Source of the DNA: Pyrinomonadaceae bacterium
Lineage (GTDB): Bacteria; Acidobacteriota; Blastocatellia; Pyrinomonadales; Pyrinomonadaceae
NCBI GenBank assembly: GCA_021228405.1
Contig: JAJQRF010000016.1
Location: 1 to 64,000 of the forward strand
Reading direction: 5' to 3'
DNA length: 64,000 nt
Below are positions 10,619 through 18,525 of this stretch, piece after piece. The notes under the pieces were generated by a model. The model ran no database searches and had not been told where the DNA came from. It was given only the letters and a program-made list of their open reading frames with translations. Within the stretch, counting starts at the first letter, position 1, and the number at the start of each line of letters is the position of its first letter. The translations under genes were made by a program, and so were the position numbers.

Positions 10619-10630
10619 TTATGCTAAATT
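10619..10630 (+). promoter_or_regulatory. Extended -10 promoter element, predicted leaderless start
   Basis: TTATGCTAAATT contains TGC directly before TAAATT, an extended -10 form. The hexamer ends six bases before the ATG at 10637, placing the transcription start on the A of the ATG. It lies in the divergent gap to the ArsR gene, so an operator for ArsR is likely here. Confidence 0.45.
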
Positions 10631-10636
10631 CGCAGA

Positions 10637-10999
10637 ATGGAAAAGTCAAAAACAATGATCGCCGTGATTTTTGAAGTCGTGCCCGGCGAGGGAAAAAGGG
10701 ACGACTATCTCGACATCGCGGCGCAGTTAAAGCCGGAACTAAGCAAGATCGAAGGCTTTATCTCGATCGAAAGATTCCAAAGTCTGACCGCACCGGAAAA
10801 AATTCTGTCGCTTTCTTTTTGGGAAAACGAGTCGAGCATCGCCGAATGGCGCAATCTCGAACATCACCGGGCGGCTCAAAAACAAGGTCGAAATTCGATC
10901 TTTGCCGATTACAGGTTACGCATCGCAAACGTCGTGCGTGATTACGGAATGAACGATCGCGAACAGGCACCGGATGACAGCAAGGAGATTCATCAATAA
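10637..10999 (+). CDS. ABM (antibiotic biosynthesis monooxygenase) family protein
   Basis: The 120-residue protein has the dimeric ferredoxin-like ABM pattern: MIAVIFEVVPGEGKRDDYL, FISIERFQSL, ILSLSFWENESSIAEWRN and HHRAAQKQGR. Members include small monooxygenases and heme-degrading enzymes; no substrate can be assigned. It is separated by 5 nt from the ACT-domain gene and divergent from ArsR, suggesting one controlled unit. M7 is a possible alternative start. Confidence 0.85.
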   Translation: MEKSKTMIAVIFEVVPGEGKRDDYLDIAAQLKPELSKIEGFISIERFQSLTAPEKILSLSFWENESSIAEWRNLEHHRAAQKQGRNSIFADYRLRIANVVRDYGMNDREQAPDDSKEIHQ

Positions 11000-11004
11000 A
11001 AAAT

Positions 11005-11397
11005 ATGAAAGATTTAGAGATTATTCTGGAAAACAAACCAGGCGCGCTGGCACTTTTGGGCGAAACTTTAGGAAAGAACAAGATCAGCCTCGAAGGTGGC
11101 GGAGTTTTTGAAAACGGCGCGCATTCGATCGCACACTTTCTGGTCGAAGAAGCCGAACGCGCGAAAGAAGTTCTGGCACAAGCCGACATTAAGAGCGTCA
11201 AGATAAACGACGTGATAATTCAAAAACTGCGGCAGGACATTCCCGGACAATTGGGAATGTTCTGCCGACGGTTAGCCGATGCGAGTGTCAACATCCGCAC
11301 GCAATACAGCGACCATTCAAATCAACTGATCGTCGTCGTTGACGATTACGAAACGGCAAACCGTGTTTCGGACGAATGGATGAAGGAATGGTGGTAA
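11005..11397 (+). CDS. Tandem ACT-domain protein
   Basis: The 130-residue protein looks like two ACT domains: MKDLEIILENKPGALALLGETL opens the first (about residues 1-65) and IPGQLGMFCRRLADASVNI opens the second (about 75-130). The PGALA and PGQLG turns are the usual ligand-facing motifs. ACT domains bind amino acids or similar small molecules. It carries no catalytic domain and may act as a sensor or binding partner of the preceding ABM gene. Confidence 0.85.
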   Translation: MKDLEIILENKPGALALLGETLGKNKISLEGGGVFENGAHSIAHFLVEEAERAKEVLAQADIKSVKINDVIIQKLRQDIPGQLGMFCRRLADASVNIRTQYSDHSNQLIVVVDDYETANRVSDEWMKEWW

Positions 11398-11466
11398 ACG
11401 AATTGCTTTTCATTAGAAAAGTTGTGAAAAAACATTTCTCTGAATATTTCCGATAGTAATTTTTAG

Positions 11467-11494
11467 CGGACGAAGTTTCGGCTTCGTCCTTTTT
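11467..11494 (+). terminator. Intrinsic terminator after the ACT gene
   Basis: GGACGAAG and CTTCGTCC form an 8-bp stem around TTTCGG, followed by a T-run. The same 28-bp sequence recurs at 12358-12385 with only two changes, so the rifampin ADP-ribosyltransferase gene is bracketed by a direct repeat. Confidence 0.88.
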
Positions 11495-11496
11495 TA

Positions 11497-11507
11497 TTTG
11501 CTAGAAT
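11497..11507 (+). promoter_or_regulatory. Extended -10 promoter of arr, predicted leaderless
   Basis: TTTGCTAGAAT is an extended -10 element (TGC plus TAGAAT). Six bases separate it from the ATG at 11514, so transcription should start on the A of the start codon. CGGAGA lies between but is too close to act as a Shine-Dalgarno sequence. The -35 region would overlap the upstream terminator hairpin. Confidence 0.5.
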
Positions 11508-11513
11508 CGGAGA

Positions 11514-12260
11514 ATGGAATTTAATCCCAATAACAATATCGTTAAACTCTGTCTGCAAGGAATGAACCTGGAAGACGCAGACAAAACCGAAGAGGCAAGC
11601 GGAATATTTCTTCAAGCCTGGAACGAAGCGGCGAATGATTTTGAAAAGTTTCTGGCGGCTTATTATATTGCAAGACGGCAGGAAGATTCTTCCGAAAAAA
11701 TAAAATGGCTCGAAACGGCTTTGCGGCTTGCGTTGGGAATAAACGACGATGCGGTTAAGAGTGCTTTGCCTAATCTGTATTTAAATATTGCTAAATATTT
11801 TGAGGATTCAGGCGACACTGAAAATGCGCAAAAGAATTATGAGTTAGCCGAATCGTTTAAGAATACGGCTTCGGATAAAGGTCCTTTTTATCACGGGACG
11901 AAGGCGGATTTGCAGGTCGGGGATTTTCTGACGGCTGGATTCAGGTCTAATTACAATTCCGAAGTCATAATGAATCACATTTATTTCACAGCCATTATCA
12001 ACGGCGCGGGGCTTGCCGCTGAATTGGCGAAAGGCGACGGAAGCGCACGTGTTTACATCATCGAGCCGACAGGGAATTTTGAAAACGATCCGAATGTGAC
12101 GGACAAGAAATTTCCGGGTAATCCGACGCGTTCATACCGCACCGAATCGCCGTTGAAAATCATCGGCGAAGTAACCGGTTGGGTGCGTTTGACACCTGAG
12201 CAACTACGACAATGGCGCGAAAAGCTGGCAAAGATCGAAAAGGCTGAAATAATCAATTAA
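11514..12260 (+). CDS. arr: NAD-dependent rifampin ADP-ribosyltransferase with TPR-like N-terminal extension
   Basis: Residues 122-248 are an Arr domain, which inactivates rifamycins by ADP-ribosylating the C21 hydroxyl. FYHGTKADL, NHIYFTA, YIIEPTGNFENDPNV and KKFPGNPTRSYRT are all present. His127, Tyr157 and Asp192 have the same 30- and 35-residue spacing as the catalytic His19, Tyr49 and Asp84 of the mycobacterial enzyme. Residues 1-120 are an added all-helical region with a TPR-like pattern (AKYFEDSGDTENAQKNYELAESF), so this is about twice the length of classical Arr. A decayed thiC tail and a repeat of the upstream terminator follow. I infer rifamycin resistance; other substrates are possible. 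Confidence 0.92.
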   Translation: MEFNPNNNIVKLCLQGMNLEDADKTEEASGIFLQAWNEAANDFEKFLAAYYIARRQEDSSEKIKWLETALRLALGINDDAVKSALPNLYLNIAKYFEDSGDTENAQKNYELAESFKNTASDKGPFYHGTKADLQVGDFLTAGFRSNYNSEVIMNHIYFTAIINGAGLAAELAKGDGSARVYIIEPTGNFENDPNVTDKKFPGNPTRSYRTESPLKIIGEVTGWVRLTPEQLRQWREKLAKIEKAEIIN

Positions 12261-12273
12261 AATCAAATTGAAA

Positions 12274-12327
12274 GAATTCGCGCAAAAAGAAAGCCGGATT
12301 TATCAGGGTAATTTGCTCGCAAGGTAA
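12274..12327 (+). pseudogene. Decayed thiC 3' end, copy 4
   Basis: Read in frame this gives EFAQKESRIYQGNLLAR and a TAA stop, aligning with [18 protein letters not shown] of ThiC. By hand 29 of the first 42 bases match, and it keeps the ATTTATCA and AATTTG runs. It follows the arr stop by 13 nt, the same position relative to the upstream gene as copy 2. Confidence 0.75.
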
Positions 12328-12357
12328 AAGAACAAAGTCAAAAATCCTGTTGAAGAT

Positions 12358-12385
12358 CGGATGAAGTTTCGGCTTTGTCCTTTTT
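12358..12385 (+). terminator. Terminator downstream of arr, repeat of the one at 11467
   Basis: GGATGAAG and CTTTGTCC enclose TTTCGG and a T-run follows. It differs from the 11467 copy at two positions, and both changes turn G-C pairs into G-U wobbles, so the RNA stem is kept. Confidence 0.75.
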
Positions 12386-12467
12386 CCTTTTATGATTTGC
12401 AACGCTGTTTCATCTGTGATACATTCCTCTCATCAAAATTTTGCGTAAATTATGGTCGAAGGAAAAA

Positions 12468-13037
12468 ATGAGAAAAGTAAAATTATCGATGCAGATGACC
12501 GTTAACGGGTATGTTGCCGGACCGAATGGGGAAAATGATTGGATGACGTGGAATCCTGACGACGAATTTCTGGGGTTTATCGATTCGCATTTTGATTCTT
12601 CGGACACGCTTTTGCTCGGCAGAAAACTAGCGGAAGGCGGTTTTATAGATTACTGGGAAGGGGTTGCCGTCAGCGATCCCGCACACCCATTCGCGAAAAA
12701 AATCGTCGATCTGCCGAAAATCGTTTTTACGAAATCTCTTGCTGAATCGAGTTGGAACAATACGACTCTGGCAAAAGGCGATCTGGCGGAAGAGATCGCC
12801 AAACTGAAAAATCAAGACGGCAAAGACATTGCCATTGTCGGCGGTGCAGAGTTTGTTTCATCGCTCATTAAAGAAAATCTGATCGACGAGTATCATCTTA
12901 TTTTGAATCCGACGGTTATGGGCAGCGGGATGACGATTTTCAATTCGCTTACCGGGATACGGAAACTGACTCCAATCGAAGCAAAGCTTTATGCGGGCGG
13001 CAAAGTCGTTTTGAGTTATAAACCAGAAAATGACTGA
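12468..13037 (+). CDS. Dihydrofolate reductase-like (RibD C-terminal domain) protein
   Basis: The 189-residue protein has the RibD_C/DHFR-like fold: KLSMQMTVNGYVAGPNG, DTLLLGRKLAEG, IVFTKSL, then DIAIVGGAEFVSSLI and LNPTVMGSGM. It probably uses NADPH, but the substrate of this single-domain subgroup is unknown. The frame can be opened from TTG 12441, but ATG 12468 has GAAGG just upstream and is chosen. It leads a row of five co-oriented small genes. Confidence 0.87.
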   Translation: MRKVKLSMQMTVNGYVAGPNGENDWMTWNPDDEFLGFIDSHFDSSDTLLLGRKLAEGGFIDYWEGVAVSDPAHPFAKKIVDLPKIVFTKSLAESSWNNTTLAKGDLAEEIAKLKNQDGKDIAIVGGAEFVSSLIKENLIDEYHLILNPTVMGSGMTIFNSLTGIRKLTPIEAKLYAGGKVVLSYKPEND

Positions 13038-13069
13038 TAAAACATAAATGTGCGGATTCAAAGTTCAGA

Positions 13070-13669
13070 ATGGTATATAAGCTAATTGCCGAAAAAATTA
13101 TCGAACTGAAAAAAGCCGATCTGGATTTGAGAGATAAACTCGTCCGAAACGGGCAGTTATTTGAAGGCTACAACCGGGAAATGGAAGCATTGCACAATAA
13201 AAATGCGGAAATTTTGAACGAGATCATTGATGAGATCGGTTATCCGACCGTTGAGAAGGTCGGCGCGGAAGCGAATGCGGCGGCTTGGCTTGTGATTCAG
13301 CATTCTATCGGCAAACCCGAATTTATGAAAAAATGCGCCGCGCTTTTGGAAAAAGCCGTCGCCGAAGATCAGGCTGATGCGAAACAACAGGCATATTTAT
13401 CCGACCGGATCGCGGTTTTTGAAGGACAACCGCAACTTTACGGGACGCAGTTCGATTGGGATGAAAACGGCGAGATGAGTCCGAAATCGTTTGACGATCT
13501 CGAAAAAGTAAATCGAAGAAGGAAAGCCGTCGGTTTGAATCGGCTTGAGGAACAGATTGAAATTATCAGGCAACAAGTCGCCGCCGAAGTCGAAAAACCG
13601 CCGGCTGATCTGAAGGAACGAATCAAACAGGCGGACGAATGGCGGAAAAAGGTCGGCTGGATAAAGTAG
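13070..13669 (+). CDS. DUF6624-like protein
   Basis: The 199-residue, mostly helical protein matches DUF6624: [19 protein letters not shown], then [24 protein letters not shown], then a [10 protein letters not shown] segment near the end. The family occurs in many accessory gene pools and has no known function. About 45 extra residues follow the usual family end; the last of these overlap a possible further thiC-tail trace in another frame (see rejected items). No signal peptide is present. Confidence 0.75.
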   Translation: MVYKLIAEKIIELKKADLDLRDKLVRNGQLFEGYNREMEALHNKNAEILNEIIDEIGYPTVEKVGAEANAAAWLVIQHSIGKPEFMKKCAALLEKAVAEDQADAKQQAYLSDRIAVFEGQPQLYGTQFDWDENGEMSPKSFDDLEKVNRRRKAVGLNRLEEQIEIIRQQVAAEVEKPPADLKERIKQADEWRKKVGWIK

Positions 13670-13755
13670 AAAAGACGAGTCAAATTAAGACAAAGATCAT
13701 TGAGATTTTCACGTTCTTTATCCGCAAACAAATTAGTCTGAAGACACGAAAAAAT

Positions 13756-14112
13756 ATGAATCCGAACAATACAAGAGTTTATAAAATGTCTTTTGCGGGC
13801 GTTTATCCGCATTACGTTGCGAAAGCGGAAAAAAAGGGACGCACGAAAGCGGAAGTTGACGAGATCATCTTTTGGTTGACCGGATACGACGAACAAACTT
13901 TACGGAAAATCATTGAAGATAAAACCGATTTTGAAAGCTTTTTTGCGCAAGCCCCGAAAATTAACCCGAATGCTTCAAAAATTACGGGCGTAATTTGCGG
14001 TTATCGTGTTGAAGAGATCGAGGACGAGATTATTCAAAAAGTTCGTTACCTGGACAAGTTGATCGACGAATTGGCAAAAGGCAAGACGATGGAGAAAATC
14101 CTGAGAAAATAA
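13756..14112 (+). CDS. DUF2200 family protein
   Basis: The 118-residue protein begins [24 protein letters not shown], then [16 protein letters not shown], and ends with a helical [14 protein letters not shown] segment, matching the small DUF2200 family (probably a helix-turn-helix-like fold). Function unknown. The frame is open from 13639 but overlaps the previous gene, and the conserved part begins at ATG 13756. Four nt separate it from the YdeI gene, so the two are likely cotranscribed. Confidence 0.78.
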   Translation: MNPNNTRVYKMSFAGVYPHYVAKAEKKGRTKAEVDEIIFWLTGYDEQTLRKIIEDKTDFESFFAQAPKINPNASKITGVICGYRVEEIEDEIIQKVRYLDKLIDELAKGKTMEKILRK

Positions 14113-14116
14113 GCCG

Positions 14117-14749
14117 ATGAGTAAACTAACCCCGAAAGTCGATACATATTTGGCAATCGGTTGCGGTCGTTGCCCGCTCGGAAATACGCCCGGATGCAAA
14201 GTGCATAACTGGACGCAGGAATTGAAAACTTTGCGCGGAATCGTGCTCGATTGCGGTTTGACGGAAGAATTGAAATGGAGCGTTCCCTGTTACACTTTCG
14301 AGGGAAGTAATATTGCGATCGTCAGCGCGTTCAAAGAATTTTGTTCGATCTCGTTTTTCAAAGGCTCTTTGCTGAAAGATGCAAACGGGATTTTGAGCAA
14401 ACAGGGCGAAAACTCGCAAGCCGCACGGCTGGTGAAATTTACGGATGTGCGGCAGATTCTCGAAAAGGAATCGATCTTGAAAGACTATATTAGTGAAGCG
14501 GTCGAAATCGAAAAAGCGGGTTTGAAGGTTGCGTTCAAGGACATTTCGGAATATCAACTTCCCGCAGAATTACAGGAAAAACTAGCTGAAAACGAAGCGT
14601 TCAAAAATGCCTTCAACGCTCTGACTCCGGGCAAAAAGAAAGGCTACATTCTTCATTTCTCGCAACCGAAACAAATACAGACGCGCGAATCGAGGATCGA
14701 AAAAGCAATGCCGCGAATTTTTCTTGGAAAAGGACTGAACGAATACTAA
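14117..14749 (+). CDS. YdeI/OmpD-associated family protein
   Basis: The 210-residue protein combines a DUF1801-like part (LDCGLTEELKWSVPCYTFEGSNI, then FCSISFFKGSLL) with a C-terminal OmdA part (YQLPAELQEKLAENEAFKNAF, then LTPGKKKGYILHFSQPKQIQT). E. coli and Salmonella relatives have been linked to antimicrobial peptide tolerance, so a stress or resistance role is possible but unproven here. A short N-terminal CxxC-like segment (GCGRCPLGNTPGC) is unusual and might bind metal. Confidence 0.86.
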   Translation: MSKLTPKVDTYLAIGCGRCPLGNTPGCKVHNWTQELKTLRGIVLDCGLTEELKWSVPCYTFEGSNIAIVSAFKEFCSISFFKGSLLKDANGILSKQGENSQAARLVKFTDVRQILEKESILKDYISEAVEIEKAGLKVAFKDISEYQLPAELQEKLAENEAFKNAFNALTPGKKKGYILHFSQPKQIQTRESRIEKAMPRIFLGKGLNEY

Positions 14750-14753
14750 AATT

Positions 14754-15107
14754 ATGCTGACGAATATCAATCCGAAACTGCCGATGCGCAACAAAGCCGC
14801 GACTAAAGATTTTTATGTTAACAAACTCGGTTTCGAGCAATACGGCGGCGATTTTGACGACTATTTAATGGTCGAAAAGGATCATATCCAGATTCATTTC
14901 TTTGAATTTAACGAACTCGACCCGAATGAAAATTACGGGCAAATCTACATTCGCACCGACGACATTGACGGCTTATATAATTCTTTTCAGGAAAACCGGG
15001 TCAACATCCACCCGAACGCGCCTTTGCAGAACAAACCCTGGGGACAGAGAGAATTTTCGATTCTCGATCCCGACAGCAACTTGTTGACCTTCGGACAAAG
15101 CTTGTAA
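14754..15107 (+). CDS. VOC-family protein, bleomycin-resistance-like
   Basis: The 117-residue protein has the paired beta-alpha-beta-beta-beta units of the vicinal oxygen chelate fold. It opens with NPKLPMRNKAATKDFYVNKL and contains HIQIHFFEF and, near the C-terminus, WGQREFSILDPDSNLLTFGQ. This arrangement is typical of the bleomycin-binding subgroup, which sequesters the drug without catalysis. Ligand identity is not established. It ends the row of co-oriented small genes begun at 12468. Confidence 0.82.
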   Translation: MLTNINPKLPMRNKAATKDFYVNKLGFEQYGGDFDDYLMVEKDHIQIHFFEFNELDPNENYGQIYIRTDDIDGLYNSFQENRVNIHPNAPLQNKPWGQREFSILDPDSNLLTFGQSL

Positions 15108-15291
15108 GGCGACTGCCTTTTGCTTTCCAAATTCTTCATTCGTAATTATTTTAAAGCAATCAACGTGTAATTTTTGCGGATATTAATGATGAATTAACAA
15201 TTTGGAATTTAGAATTGCAGTTGCAATACAAACCGCAGCTTGTTCTACGCTTGATTCACATAATTCCTTTCTTCATTTTCCGAAATGCCGA

Positions 15292-15321
15292 TTGGCAAGG
15301 TTTTCGCGCTTTGCTTATAAT
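15292..15321 (+). promoter_or_regulatory. Sigma-70-type promoter
   Basis: TTGGCA and a perfect TATAAT are separated by 18 bases. The element lies 20 bases before the ATG at 15342 and supports the small reading frame there. Upstream of it (15108-15291) I see no gene. Confidence 0.6.
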
Positions 15322-15341
15322 CTTTATGCAGTCTTGCTTTT

Positions 15342-15518
15342 ATGACACCCAATCGGACAATCTACGTTATCCATCAATCTTCGGAACTGACCAAAGTTTG
15401 GCGCGAGCTTTCGGACGTGCAGAAACGCGAAGTTTTGAAGGAATGCGAAACGGCTGAGGAAAACGAAATCGAAATGATAATCGCCGAAGTTGTCGAAGGT
15501 CAGCGAAGACTTTTTTGA
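15342..15518 (+). CDS. Small hypothetical protein, 58 residues
   Basis: The frame reads MTPNRTIYVIHQSSELTKVW and continues with a helical segment rich in Glu and Lys (VQKREVLKECETAEENEIE) to end in RRLF. The promoter at 15292-15321 is well placed. Codon use resembles the neighbours, with GAA/GTC-rich choices. No family is recognised. It could be a small regulator or toxin/antitoxin-type protein, but nothing shows this. Confidence 0.45.
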   Translation: MTPNRTIYVIHQSSELTKVWRELSDVQKREVLKECETAEENEIEMIIAEVVEGQRRLF

Positions 15519-15545
15519 TAGGAAGTTTTAAGAACGCGGATTGAT

Positions 15546-15607
15546 CGGATTCGACGGACTTACGGGATTAAAATTAAATATTTACCCGTAAGAGTCTGTC
15601 GAATCCG
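15546..15607. repeat. Long imperfect inverted repeat
   Basis: The arm 15546-15566 (CGGATTCGACGGACTTACGGG) pairs with 15585-15607 apart from two extra bases and one mismatch, around an AT-only 18-base loop. It follows the small gene by 28 bases and precedes the polysaccharide locus by about 100. It could end transcription or be a dispersed repeat; no T-run follows the right arm. Confidence 0.8.
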
Positions 15608-15703
15608 CCTGATTTGCCTTACAATTTTGCTCAGAGAATTGGATTTACCTCGAAATTAAAACTTTTATACGCTTTAACATCCTGAATTTGGACAATTGAT
15701 AAA

Positions 15704-16636
15704 ATGAGAATATTAGTAACAGGCGGTGCGGGCTTTATCGGTTCGCATTTGTGCGAACGGCTTTTATCGCAGGGACACGAGGTAATTTGTCTCGACAATT
15801 ATTTTACGGGCAGAAAGGAAAACATTTTTCATTTGATGGACGATCATCGTTTTGAATTGATTCGTCACGATGTCACCGAACCGATCTTTCTCGAAGTCGA
15901 TCAGATTTACAATCTGGCGTGTCCGGCTTCGCCCGTTCATTACCAATTCAACCCGGTCAAAACCGTGAAAACGAGCGTGATGGGCGCGATCAATATGCTC
16001 GGACTCGCCAAGCGCGTGCGTGCCCGAATCTTTCAGGCTTCGACCTCGGAAGTTTACGGCGACCCGCTGATTCACCCGCAAACCGAAGATTACTGGGGAA
16101 ACGTCAACCCGATCGGATTGCGGAGTTGCTATGACGAAGGAAAACGCATTGCCGAAACGCTCTTTATGGATTATCACCGTCAGAACGGAGTCGACACGCG
16201 CATCGTCAGAATTTTTAATACTTACGGTCCGAAAATGCTCGAAAACGACGGTCGCGTGGTTTCAAATTTCATCGTGCAGGCGTTGAAAGGCGAGGAACTG
16301 ACGATTTACGGCGAAGGCAACCAGACGCGTTCATTTTGCTACGTCGATGATCTGGTCGAAGGTTTTATCCGTTTGATGAATGCCGAAGCGGAAGATATTC
16401 ATTTGCCCGTCAACATCGGCAACCCGGGCGAATTTACGATGAACGAGCTTGCACAGGAAGTCGGCAAAGCGATCGGCAAGGACATCAAAATCACGCATCT
16501 GCCACTGCCGCAGGACGACCCGAAACAGCGCAAACCGAATATCGAACGCGCTCAAAGACTGCTCGGCTGGCAACCGACGATTCCGCTTGCCGAAGGATTA
16601 AAGAAAACGGTCGAATATTTTGCGAAAAGAATTTGA
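15704..16636 (+). CDS. UDP-glucuronate decarboxylase (UDP-xylose synthase)
   Basis: The 310-residue extended short-chain dehydrogenase begins [12 protein letters not shown] (NAD-binding GxxGxxG) and has the catalytic Tyr143 and Lys147 in [11 protein letters not shown], with STSEVYGDP supplying the Ser/Thr. The YDEGKR context, the IFNTYGPKM and [13 protein letters not shown] blocks and the length are those of UXS enzymes, which convert UDP-glucuronate to UDP-xylose. It leads the polysaccharide locus and would supply a pentose precursor. A strong terminator follows. Confidence 0.93.
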   Translation: MRILVTGGAGFIGSHLCERLLSQGHEVICLDNYFTGRKENIFHLMDDHRFELIRHDVTEPIFLEVDQIYNLACPASPVHYQFNPVKTVKTSVMGAINMLGLAKRVRARIFQASTSEVYGDPLIHPQTEDYWGNVNPIGLRSCYDEGKRIAETLFMDYHRQNGVDTRIVRIFNTYGPKMLENDGRVVSNFIVQALKGEELTIYGEGNQTRSFCYVDDLVEGFIRLMNAEAEDIHLPVNIGNPGEFTMNELAQEVGKAIGKDIKITHLPLPQDDPKQRKPNIERAQRLLGWQPTIPLAEGLKKTVEYFAKRI

Positions 16637-16658
16637 AGAAATTCAATAAATAATTGAA

Positions 16659-16691
16659 AAGCTAAGATTTTCCGAAATCTTAGCTTTTTTT
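16659..16691 (+). terminator. Intrinsic terminator after the UXS gene
   Basis: AAGCTAAGATTT and AAATCTTAGCTT form a 12-bp perfect stem around TCCG, followed by a run of T. Confidence 0.92.
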
Positions 16692-16728
16692 ATTTGGCTT
16701 ATTATTCTAAGATTTATGTTTCTCATCA

Positions 16729-18207
16729 ATGAATCAGGAAAACATTCAAACAACATCGACCGAACGCCGGAGTGCCTCGTGGGACATTAAAAATGCTCCG
16801 AAAAATTATTTTTCACTGGTCTTAACTCAATTCGGCAGTGCCTTTTTCGCCTTTGCAACCGTTTGGCTGATCTCAAAAAAGATCGGCTCCGAAGGTTACG
16901 GCGGGGTCGTTGCAATTATTGCCGCTTCACAGGTCGCGCAGATTTTAGTCAACTGGACGAGTTATTCGGTCGTACGTTTCGGAACGGAAGAGTTTGTCGA
17001 AACCGAAAAGATCGCGCGGGTTTTCTGGCTTCGTTTCTTCGTGCTCGTGCCCAATCTTTTGCTTGTCCTTCTGGCATCGCGATTCTGGTTTCCGCCGCTT
17101 GCCGATTGGCTCAAGCTTCCTGTCGAATCTTTCTGGTATGTGATCGCGCATTTTGTGACGACCGCCTTGTGGATTCATATTCAGATCAGTTTGCAAAGCG
17201 TCAAACTGCCGCGAATGCAGGGATTTTTGATGATGATCGAGCGCGTCATCATTCTGGCGGGTATCGGCATTCTGGCAGCGATTGGCAAACTAAGCCCGTT
17301 AAATGCGCTTATCTGTTATCCTGTCGCGGCGATTTTAGTGGTTCTGGCAGGAATTTTCTTTTTGAGAAAATATTTGTTCGCGCCTTTTTCGGTTGACCTG
17401 AAATTTATCAAAAAAATACTTGCTTATTCGCTTCCGCTTTTGCCTTTTTCGCTGGTCGGTTATTTTTCGGGAAGTTATGTTGACGCAATTTTCGTATCCA
17501 AGTTTCTTTCGACGAAAGATTTAGGAATTTACTCGGTCGCCTCGCAAATCAACGGTATGGCACTTCAACTTCCGACGCTGGCAAATTCATTGCTGATTCC
17601 TTTTTTCGTAACCTTGCAAAAGGAAAATCTGACGCAAAAATTGAACGCATATTTTGAAACTCTGTTGCCCGTCTTAACTTTAATGTGGGGGCTTTTTTGC
17701 ACTTTTCTGGCAATCGGCGGATACTTTTTGATTCCTTTGATCTTCGGAAATGAATTTTATCAGTCTGTGATGCCTTTTATGATCTTGCTCGCGGCTTCGG
17801 TGGTCGGGCTTCCGGGCTTGTGCGGTTATTCAGGACTCACACATTCATATTCTCTGACATATTTTGTAACGATAAGTTCGATACTTTCAGCCTTTGTTAA
17901 CGTTATTTTAAATTACCTGCTGATTCCTGACTATGGGATGGCTGGTTGTGCGTGGGCAACGTTTTTCTCCTATTTTGTCAGCACGGCAACTTCTGCGGTG
18001 CTCTTGAACGCCAAAGTCGAAATGCCCGTTTCGTGGATATTTCTCTCGGTTTTGCCGATTTTCAGCGGAGCCGTGATCTATTTTTTCACCAAAAACATCT
18101 GGTTTTCTCTCGGTGTAAATTTTACGCTTTTCTGTCTGATCGCGTTGCTGAAGAAACGTTCTTTGATTTCGAGTTTTGATGTTTTGAAGGGATTTATGAG
18201 AAATTAA
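16729..18207 (+). CDS. Wzx-type polysaccharide flippase
   Basis: The 492-residue protein has about 12-14 hydrophobic segments with few charged residues and the N-terminal PKNYFSLVLTQFGSAFFAF block typical of the polysaccharide-transport (PST/MATE-like) family. It would move lipid-linked repeat units across the inner membrane. It lies among glycosyltransferase genes, which supports this assignment. Start ATG 16729 lies 38 nt after the upstream terminator. Confidence 0.9.
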   Translation: MNQENIQTTSTERRSASWDIKNAPKNYFSLVLTQFGSAFFAFATVWLISKKIGSEGYGGVVAIIAASQVAQILVNWTSYSVVRFGTEEFVETEKIARVFWLRFFVLVPNLLLVLLASRFWFPPLADWLKLPVESFWYVIAHFVTTALWIHIQISLQSVKLPRMQGFLMMIERVIILAGIGILAAIGKLSPLNALICYPVAAILVVLAGIFFLRKYLFAPFSVDLKFIKKILAYSLPLLPFSLVGYFSGSYVDAIFVSKFLSTKDLGIYSVASQINGMALQLPTLANSLLIPFFVTLQKENLTQKLNAYFETLLPVLTLMWGLFCTFLAIGGYFLIPLIFGNEFYQSVMPFMILLAASVVGLPGLCGYSGLTHSYSLTYFVTISSILSAFVNVILNYLLIPDYGMAGCAWATFFSYFVSTATSAVLLNAKVEMPVSWIFLSVLPIFSGAVIYFFTKNIWFSLGVNFTLFCLIALLKKRSLISSFDVLKGFMRN

Positions 18208-18247
18208 ATCTTTGAAATATAAATTTTTCTCCCCATAATCATTCGAG

Positions 18248-18397
18248 TTGCATACGAAACTTTACGAAAACGAATATGACGCGGAAAATGTGAAAATTTT
18301 CCTGACGGCTCCGTTTGCGGGTATCCGAAATGTTTCCGATAAACTCGGCAGGAAAAGCAATTACGTGCATATAACGGTTGTATTTTCCAAAAAATAA
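18248..18397 (+). CDS. Small hypothetical ORF, TTG start, coupled to the next
   Basis: A 49-codon frame (TTG start, no ATG available) ends in TAATG with the next small frame. The product includes KIFLTAPFAGIRNVSDKLGR and has no recognised family. In-frame stops close the frame just upstream. Its coding-like composition suggests either a small protein or the remains of a larger gene between the flippase and glycosyltransferase genes. Confidence 0.35.
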   Translation: MHTKLYENEYDAENVKIFLTAPFAGIRNVSDKLGRKSNYVHITVVFSKK

Positions 18398-18525
18398 TGA
18401 AAAATTTTCCGGTAAAATTTCAACAAAAACACATCCGCATCGTCGGCGGAAATTTTGAAGTAATCCTGACTTCAAAACAAATGTCTTTCAATCTTCTGAC
18501 CATTGCGAGGAAAAAACAGGCATAA
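18397..18525 (+). CDS. Small hypothetical ORF, 42 residues, coupled at both ends
   Basis: The ATG overlaps the TAA of the preceding frame and its own TAA overlaps the ATG of the glycosyltransferase gene at 18525 (TAATG at both junctions). The product reads MKNFPVKFQQKHIRIVGGNF and continues EVILTSKQMSFNLLTIARKK. No domain is recognised. The double coupling argues that translation passes through this region, so it may set glycosyltransferase expression even if the peptide itself does nothing. Confidence 0.45.
   Translation: MKNFPVKFQQKHIRIVGGNFEVILTSKQMSFNLLTIARKKQA

Noticed and set aside
13634-13672. Possible fifth thiC tail in another frame of the DUF6624 gene (GAATGGCGGAAAAA)
   Set aside because: About 14 bases match exactly, but the stretch codes for the DUF6624 protein and the similarity fades at once. 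It was not counted as a tail.
4706-15107. Integron cassette array with attC sites
   Set aside because: No RYYYAAC/GTTRRRY paired boxes and no integron integrase were seen. The shared junctions resemble thiC and do not resemble attC.
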